Shown here piece by piece: positions 27,118-32,426 of a stretch of 32,426 nucleotides of DNA. Origin of the DNA: a bacterium (GTDB lineage Bacteria > Actinomycetota > Acidimicrobiia > Spongiisociales > ZC4RG35); contig JAHEIN010000013.1 in the NCBI GenBank assembly GCA_024639335.1, positions 1 to 32,426 on the forward strand. The letters run 5' to 3'. The position numbers and the translations under genes are program-made. A model generated the notes under the pieces. That model had not been told where the DNA came from, did no database searches, and saw only the letters and a program-made list of their open reading frames with translations. The stretch's first letter is position 1. Each line of letters starts with the position of its first letter.

Positions 27118-27882
27118 ATGCGGGTGCTGGTCTGCGTCAAGCGGGTGCCCGCCCCTGGCGCGAGGATCGCATTGACGCCGGACCGCCAGGAGATCGACAC
27201 GAAGAACCTCGGCTTCGCCACTTCCCCGCACGAGGAGTGCGCGGTGGAGGAGGCCGTGCAGCTGGTCTCAGATCACGGCGGCTCGTCGACGGTTCTCACC
27301 ATGGGAGCCCGGGAGTCCGAGGAGCAGTTGCGATATGCGGTTTCCGTTGGCATCGACGCCGCTGTGCTCATACCGACCGATGGGTCCGATCTCGATCCTC
27401 AGGCAACGGCGCGGGGACTCGTCGCGGGGATCACGGTGCTCGAGGAACGGGACGGCCGCTTCGATGTGATCTTGTTCGGCAACGAGTCGGCGGACTCGGG
27501 TGGCTACCAGGTGGGCGTGCGCGTGGCCAGATCGCTGGGCCGTCCGATCGTCAGCGGGATCAAAGACATCGAGCTCGCCGACGATGAGCTCATCGCCAAG
27601 CGCGAAATCCCCAGTGGCTTCGAGGTATACCGGCTCGAACTGCCGGCGGTGCTCGCAGTTCGCGAGGGGCTCAACCTCCCGCGCTACCCGACGCTGCCGG
27701 GCCGGCTCAAGTCCCGCAAGGCCGAGGTTGCTTCCGTCGACGTGGTACCCGAGGTGGGCGGTCAGCACAAGGTGAGCTTCGAGTCGCCACCCGAGCAGGA
27801 GAGTCAGACCGTGAAGCTCGGTGAAGGTGTCGACGCCGTGCCGGCGATCGTCGAAGTACTCGAGACCCTGGGGATCAAATGA
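27118..27882 (+). CDS. etfB: electron transfer flavoprotein beta subunit
   Basis: MRVLVCVKRVPAPGARIALTPD..., NPHEECAVEEAV-like segment, LFGNESADSGGYQVGVRVARSLG, LPAVLAVREGLNLPRYPTLPGRLKSRK. Starts 3 nt after the DMGDH stop. Confidence 0.93.
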   Translation: MRVLVCVKRVPAPGARIALTPDRQEIDTKNLGFATSPHEECAVEEAVQLVSDHGGSSTVLTMGARESEEQLRYAVSVGIDAAVLIPTDGSDLDPQATARGLVAGITVLEERDGRFDVILFGNESADSGGYQVGVRVARSLGRPIVSGIKDIELADDELIAKREIPSGFEVYRLELPAVLAVREGLNLPRYPTLPGRLKSRKAEVASVDVVPEVGGQHKVSFESPPEQESQTVKLGEGVDAVPAIVEVLETLGIK

Positions 27883-28829
27883 CGAGTGCGCTGGTGCTTC
27901 TCGACCACGACCGCGGCGCCCTGTCGGACACTGCGCTGCAGGCGGTCGCGTTCGCCGGCTCCCTCGGGTTCGACCTCGAGCCGGTGCTGATAGGCGATGG
28001 GGCTGAATCGCTCGTTCCCGAGCTCGGCGGCCTCGGAGTCTCGAAGGTGCATGTGATTGGCCATGAGCTGCTGACCGACTTCGCCCCGGAGGCCTGGGGA
28101 GACTCCCTCGCCCAGCTCGTCGTGGTGTCGGGCGCAAAGGTGGCCATCACCACCGGCACCGACCGGGGCAACGAAGTCATGGCACATCTCGGTGCGATCC
28201 TGGATCAGCCGATGGTGGCGAACGTCACGAAGGCGGATCCGGGCGCGCCCTGGAAGCTGAGCCGGATCCGCTGGGGTGGGAGCCTCTTCGAGCATGTCGA
28301 GCTCGAGGCGCCCTTCCAGCTCCTGACGGTCGCGCCCCACAGTTGGGAGGCCCTCGAACCTGACTCGTCGCCGGCCCCCGCCGTCGAGCATTTCGAGCCC
28401 ACGCTCGACGAGACGGCCGCCAGAACCCGTGTGGTGGATCGGGTGACGCTCAATGCCGGCATCACCCTGGCCACGGCTCCCGTCGTCGTGAGCGGCGGCA
28501 GGGGAGTGGGATCGGCAGAGGGATTCGCTCCGCTCGAGGAGCTGGCTTCGATGCTCGGCGGTGTCGTTGGCTGCTCGCGGGTGGTGACCAACAACGGGTG
28601 GCGACCGCACACCGACCAGGTCGGCCAAACGGGGACACGGATCGCGCCCGAGCTCTACATCGCCTGCGGGATCTCTGGGGCGATCCAGCACTGGGTCGGG
28701 GCGATGGCGTCGAAGAAGATCCTGGCGATCAACACCGATCCAGAGGCCAACATGATGTCGAAGGCGGATTACGCCGTTGTCGGCGACCTCCACGAGGTCG
28801 TCCCTGCTCTCATCAAAGCACTGAAGTGA
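27879..28829 (+). CDS. etfA: electron transfer flavoprotein alpha subunit
   Basis: VVVSGGRGVGSAEGFAPLEELASMLGGVVGCSRVVTNNGWRPHTDQVGQTGTRIAPELYIACGISGAIQHWVGAMASKKILAINTDPEANMMSKADYAVVGDL. ATGA overlap with etfB. Confidence 0.96.
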   Translation: MTSALVLLDHDRGALSDTALQAVAFAGSLGFDLEPVLIGDGAESLVPELGGLGVSKVHVIGHELLTDFAPEAWGDSLAQLVVVSGAKVAITTGTDRGNEVMAHLGAILDQPMVANVTKADPGAPWKLSRIRWGGSLFEHVELEAPFQLLTVAPHSWEALEPDSSPAPAVEHFEPTLDETAARTRVVDRVTLNAGITLATAPVVVSGGRGVGSAEGFAPLEELASMLGGVVGCSRVVTNNGWRPHTDQVGQTGTRIAPELYIACGISGAIQHWVGAMASKKILAINTDPEANMMSKADYAVVGDLHEVVPALIKALK

Positions 28830-28886
28830 CTGCGATCTCGTGTCGGTTGACACCGATATCCCTCTCCTGGCGACCCAAGAACGGGA

Positions 28887-29393
28887 TCACACCGTGTAGG
28901 CCAGTTCGTCTCGAAAGCGCTGGGTGATGGCGTCGCCGGCGGTGGACGAGAAGATCTCGCCCTCGAACCGGCGGAGCTCCATTGCCACGGCGGTGACGTC
29001 GTAGTCGTTGAGGAGGATGAACAGGGCTGCACTGTCGCGATCCAAGCGCTCGCCCATCTCCTTCATGTGATCGTCGTCGATCCCGACGTCGCGGAGCTTT
29101 GCGAACAACCCACCGGCCGCAGCACCCAGAGCGCCTCCGGCGAGGACGCCCAGGGGCCCACCGATGATGCCGACGAGCGCACCGACCCAGCCGCCCGAGG
29201 CAGCGCCCTGGCCGGGCATGACATCTCGAGTCTGACGCAGCCGGATCTTGCCGTCACTGTCCTTTGCGACGACAGCAGCGTCCTCGATGTCGATCCAGTC
29301 GTGCTTCGCCAGTCGGGCAAACGCCAGGAGCAGCTCCTGGGCCAGCAGAGGTTCGTCGACCTTGACAGCGATGAGTGTGGCTTGGGTGCTCAT
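28887..29393 (-). CDS. DUF1269 family protein with glycine-zipper membrane segment
   Basis: 168 aa; GGWVGALVGIIGGPLGVLAGGALGAAAGGLFAKLRDVGIDDDHMKEMGERLD. Confidence 0.75.
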   Translation of the reverse strand: MSTQATLIAVKVDEPLLAQELLLAFARLAKHDWIDIEDAAVVAKDSDGKIRLRQTRDVMPGQGAASGGWVGALVGIIGGPLGVLAGGALGAAAGGLFAKLRDVGIDDDHMKEMGERLDRDSAALFILLNDYDVTAVAMELRRFEGEIFSSTAGDAITQRFRDELAYTV

Positions 29394-30691
29394 GAGACCA
29401 CCTTATTCGTGGACGACAGGCCCGAAACGTCCGGGTCGCCGCGATCGCGGAGAAGACGGTGGGCGGCGAGCGTTGCACGGGACGAGATAGGGCTGAAGTG
29501 GCCCTTCTTTCCGATGATCTTGACGTCTCGAATCCTCAGCAGTCGGTAGCCGGCGAAGAACGCCAGCCCACCGTGGACGAGCGCAAGGGCCGTCCAGAAG
29601 CCCGGTGGGCCGAGCAGGCTCAACGTACTCGTCGCCACGATGGGCCCGCTGATGGCGCCTAGGCCGTTCACCATGATCATCGCGGCACTCGCCGCAACCA
29701 GCTTGTCCTCGGGCACGACGTCGTGCACGTGGCTGATGGACAGGGAATACATCGGATAGGTCATCCCTCCGAACACGAGCGCAATCAGCAGGAAGGGTGT
29801 CCCGAGTGGGTCGGTCTCGATGGCGACGACGGCCGCGATCGCGGCAAGCGTGGTGACGCCCCCGATCACCCGCCTCCTCGAGATGCGATCGGACAGCGCT
29901 CCCACCGGCCACTGGAAGATCAGTTGGCCGATCAGCGTGATGCCGATGAACAGGCCCACTCTCGTTGCACTCATCCCGGCCTCGAGCCCGTAGACAGGCC
30001 CGCCGGAGAGCAACGCCCCGTTCGACATGCCGGTGACGGCGGCGGCGGTCATTCCCAGTGGCGCCGCCCGGAACAGCTCTCTGATGGGTACGCCGGTCGG
30101 CTCTTCGAATGCCGGCGCCCGCGTCGGCGTGAGGGAGATGGGAACGACGGCCAGCGAGACGAGCACCGAGGCGAGGATGAACAGCTTGAAGCCGCCTGGA
30201 TCGTCGAAGCGCAGCAGTCCCTGGCTGCCGGCCATCGCCAGCGAGAAGGTGAGCATGTATATCGAGAGAAGCTTCCCCCGGTTCGTGTTCGTCGAGGCGC
30301 CGTTCAGCCAGCTCTCGGCCACGATGTACAAGCCGGCGAGACAGAATCCGGTGACGATCCGGAACAGACCCCAGGCGAACGGATTGATGACGATCAGATG
30401 GGCCAAGGTCGCAGTCGAAGCGAGTGAGGCGAGCCCGGCGTAGACGCGAACATGGCCTACCTGCCACATCAACCTGGGTGCCAGGGTGGATCCGAGCAGG
30501 AAGCCCACGAAGTATCCGGACATCACCAAGCCCGTCACCGCCGGAGCGAATCCTTCCAGCGTGGCACGAACACCGATGAGCGTCCCCTGCAGCCCATTGC
30601 CCAGCATGATGAGCGCCATCGCAAGGAACAACGGCCATGCGTGGAAAACGGCCTGGGTCGTCGACCCCTCACGAACCTGGGCGATGCGCAT
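29390..30691 (-). CDS. MFS transporter
   Basis: 434 aa, ~12 hydrophobic segments, GLYIVAESWLNGASTNTNRGKLLSIYM and WPVGALSDRISRRRVIGG motifs. Start at ATG 30691. Confidence 0.9.
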   Translation of the reverse strand: MRIAQVREGSTTQAVFHAWPLFLAMALIMLGNGLQGTLIGVRATLEGFAPAVTGLVMSGYFVGFLLGSTLAPRLMWQVGHVRVYAGLASLASTATLAHLIVINPFAWGLFRIVTGFCLAGLYIVAESWLNGASTNTNRGKLLSIYMLTFSLAMAGSQGLLRFDDPGGFKLFILASVLVSLAVVPISLTPTRAPAFEEPTGVPIRELFRAAPLGMTAAAVTGMSNGALLSGGPVYGLEAGMSATRVGLFIGITLIGQLIFQWPVGALSDRISRRRVIGGVTTLAAIAAVVAIETDPLGTPFLLIALVFGGMTYPMYSLSISHVHDVVPEDKLVAASAAMIMVNGLGAISGPIVATSTLSLLGPPGFWTALALVHGGLAFFAGYRLLRIRDVKIIGKKGHFSPISSRATLAAHRLLRDRGDPDVSGLSSTNKVVS

Positions 30692-30722
30692 GGCGCGCGG
30701 AACCCTAACAGTCTCGAATACC

Positions 30723-30751
30723 TGGAAAAGCCGGACCGATTGCGGTAACGT
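30723..30751 (+). promoter_or_regulatory. candidate sigma70-type promoter (TGGAAA-N17-TAACGT)
   Basis: The -10 hexamer lies 6 nt before A30758, the first base of riboswitch stem P1. Confidence 0.45.
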
Positions 30752-30757
30752 GTCGCC

Positions 30758-30812
30758 AGCGCCAATTTGAACATCAGCTTGCGGGCGCTCTACAAATGCA
30801 GCTAAAGCGATG
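30758..30812 (+). ncRNA. SAM-II-type S-adenosylmethionine riboswitch (H-type pseudoknot)
   Basis: P1 AGCGCC/GGCGCT; loop AATTTGAACATCAGCTTGCG; tail CTACAAATGCAGCTAAAGCGATG carries the conserved AAAT..GCTAAAG signature. Pseudoknot pairs UUGC/GCAG and CAUC(a)GC/GCGAUG. Located in the leader of a homocysteine methyltransferase. Confidence 0.82.
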
Positions 30813-30819
30813 ACGTGAG

Positions 30820-30848
30820 AACCGTCCCGCAGATGCTGCCGGACGGTT
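30820..30848 (+). promoter_or_regulatory. strong hairpin downstream of the riboswitch (candidate expression platform/terminator)
   Basis: AACCGTCC-C-GCAG-ATG-CTGC-C-GGACGGTT followed by TTCGTTCCGT; the 3' arm can alternatively pair with CCGTC at 30854-30858. Confidence 0.55.
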
Positions 30849-30899
30849 TCGTTCCGTCTGGTGGGAAATACGCAAGCGCTACCCGATGGAGGTTGCGCA

Positions 30900-31910
30900 A
30901 TGAGCACGAGGACCGAGGCAGACTGTACGAGTTTCGAACGGCTGCTCTCAGAGAAGGGGACGCTGGTCGCCGATGGCGCGATGGGAACCACGCTCTTCGA
31001 GATGGGGCTGGAGAGCGGTGGGTGCCCGGAATTGCTCAACGTGGAACGGCCCGAACTGGTTCGACGTGTTCATCAGGCATTCGTCGATGCCGGCGCAGAC
31101 ATCATCCTCACCAACACCTTTGGCGGCAATCGGCGCCGGCTCGCCCTCCACGGTCTCGAAGGCCAGGTTGCCGAGTTGAATGCCGCCGCTGTGAGCGTGG
31201 CTTCATCGGTGCGTGACTCGATGGATCGTCCGGTCATCGTCGCCGGCAGCGTCGGACCGACCGGAGACCTCTTCGAGCCACTTGGCCCGCTCACCTTCGA
31301 AGCCGGCGTCGACGTGTTCAGAGAACAAGCGACCGCGCTCGTCGGAGCCGGAGCTGATGTCCTTTGGATCGAGACCTTGTCGTCCTGGGAGGAGCTGGCC
31401 GCTGCGGTCGAGGGCTGTGCCGGGCTCGGCGTGCCGGTGACGGCGACCCTCAGCTTCGACACGAACGGCAAGACGATGATGGGCCTCTCGCCTCGCGAGT
31501 TCGGAAAGTGGTGGGCCTCGCTGGCGGATCCGCCGGTCGCGATCGGTGCGAACTGTGGAATCGGTCCAGGCGACGCCGTGGCGGCTGCATTCGACATCAC
31601 AGCAGTTGCGCCCGAAGTACCGGTGATCACGAAGGCCAACTGCGGCGTACCGCTCTACAAGTCCGAGGCGCCCGAATACCCAGTCGGGCCGGAGGGCATG
31701 GCCGACTACGTCGAGTTGGCCGTCCGGTCCGGCGCGCGCGTCGTCGGTTCATGTTGCGGTTCGACCCCTGCCCACGTGGCAGCGATCCGCAAAGCGGTCG
31801 ATGCTGGTGTCACTGGTGCCAGGCCGGAACGGATGGAAATCGAGCAGCGGTTGGAAGCGGCCCCGGACGTTGCGCCCAGGGCGCGCCGGAGACGCAACCG
31901 GCGGGGGTGA
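30900..31910 (+). CDS. homocysteine S-methyltransferase (betaine-homocysteine/MetH N-terminal-like family)
   Basis: VADGAMGTTLFEMGL, ADIILTNTFGGNRRRLALHG, VAGSVGPTG, GANCGIGPG, VVGSCCGSTPAHVAAI (zinc-binding Cys motif). RBS GGAGG 7 nt before the ATG. Confidence 0.93.
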   Translation: MSTRTEADCTSFERLLSEKGTLVADGAMGTTLFEMGLESGGCPELLNVERPELVRRVHQAFVDAGADIILTNTFGGNRRRLALHGLEGQVAELNAAAVSVASSVRDSMDRPVIVAGSVGPTGDLFEPLGPLTFEAGVDVFREQATALVGAGADVLWIETLSSWEELAAAVEGCAGLGVPVTATLSFDTNGKTMMGLSPREFGKWWASLADPPVAIGANCGIGPGDAVAAAFDITAVAPEVPVITKANCGVPLYKSEAPEYPVGPEGMADYVELAVRSGARVVGSCCGSTPAHVAAIRKAVDAGVTGARPERMEIEQRLEAAPDVAPRARRRRNRRG

Positions 31911-31914
31911 GCCT

Positions 31915-32426
31915 TCAGGTCCGGGCTGTCGAGTGATGGTGCTTCGTTCCGGTGCGCTGGATCATCGAGACGATTGCGAACCCGATCAAGACCAGCGCCA
32001 GCACGGTGAGTGCAGTGTCATCGGGCCCGAGGAGGTTTCTGTCGTCGTCCTGCCAGGGCCAGAGAGCGCGGAGCGATCCGAGCATGAGCCCCACCAGGGC
32101 AGCCATCGTCCGATCATGGCTGGTCGAGAGCAGTCTGCGAAGAAGCGTGGCGAACGAGCCCAGGCCGGCGATCGCCCCGATTGCGAAGACGCCGATGTAC
32201 GCCAAGTCGAGATCCCTGACCGCTTCGAGCGTCGGCTCGTAGAGGCCCAGCACCAGCAGCAGGAACGAACCGCTCACGCCAGGCAGGATCATCGCACAGA
32301 TCGCAACTGCGGCGCCGGCGAACGCCATCCATAGAGCCGGATTCTGGACCGTCCCACTCGGGAGACCCGAGAGAAAGAACGCAGGGACTGCGAAGGCGAA
32401 CGCTGTGGAAACAGCCCGGTAACCCG
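31915..32426 (-). CDS. DUF368 family membrane protein (5' truncated by window end)
   Basis: AICAMILPGVSGSFLLLVLGLYEPTLEAV is the DUF368 hallmark. The frame stays open upstream of the listed Met to the window end (…GYRAVSTAFAFAVPAFFLSGLPSGTVQNPALWMAFAGAA). Confidence 0.88.
   Translation of the reverse strand, partial: GYRAVSTAFAFAVPAFFLSGLPSGTVQNPALWMAFAGAAVAICAMILPGVSGSFLLLVLGLYEPTLEAVRDLDLAYIGVFAIGAIAGLGSFATLLRRLLSTSHDRTMAALVGLMLGSLRALWPWQDDDRNLLGPDDTALTVLALVLIGFAIVSMIQRTGTKHHHSTART

Noticed and set aside
30767-30796. TTGAAC-N18-TACAAA promoter for the homocysteine methyltransferase
   Set aside because: Good hexamer match but both boxes are conserved parts of the SAM-II aptamer (loop and tail); a promoter here would delete the riboswitch. 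The upstream TAACGT -10 fits better.
1-32426. Mobile elements, phage genes, CRISPR arrays, tRNA/rRNA
   Set aside because: No transposase/integrase motifs, no regularly spaced repeats, no tRNA cloverleaf or rRNA signature seen by eye; a tRNAscan/Infernal run would be needed for certainty.

Overview
This is a 32.4 kb window of high-GC, gene-dense chromosome from an actinobacterium-like organism (possibly Acidimicrobiia; low-confidence inference). There is no sign of rRNA, tRNA, CRISPR, phage or transposase genes. From left to right it contains: a SAM-dependent methyltransferase; an ABC-F ATPase; a Yip1-like membrane protein; an AlkD-like DNA alkylation repair protein; a SixA-like phosphatase; a korAB 2-oxoacid:ferredoxin oxidoreductase operon ending in a DUF2256-DUF3253 fusion; an amidase; a DUF3048 lipoprotein; an ACT-domain protein; a three-gene operon of circularly permuted ATP-grasp, alpha-E and transglutaminase proteins; and a trans-sulfuration PLP enzyme operon that includes an unlisted 56-aa Cys-rich micro-ORF. 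The right half holds a corrinoid methyltransferase system: non-pyrrolysine MttB-like protein, corrinoid protein, methyl-THF:corrinoid methyltransferase, RamA-like ASKHA/2Fe-2S activator, MetF-like protein, DUF1638, 'virulence factor' family protein and an IclR regulator. Divergent from it lies a dimethylglycine-dehydrogenase-like flavoprotein followed directly by ETF beta and alpha. After that come a DUF1269 protein, an MFS transporter, a homocysteine S-methyltransferase and a truncated DUF368 gene. The strongest non-coding finding is a SAM-II-type riboswitch pseudoknot (about 30758-30812) upstream of the homocysteine methyltransferase. The second is a shared IclR-type operator motif found both at the iclR promoter and twice in the divergent corrinoid/DMGDH promoter region. 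This links the two operons into one candidate quaternary/tertiary-amine demethylation system that passes methyl groups to folate and electrons to ETF.
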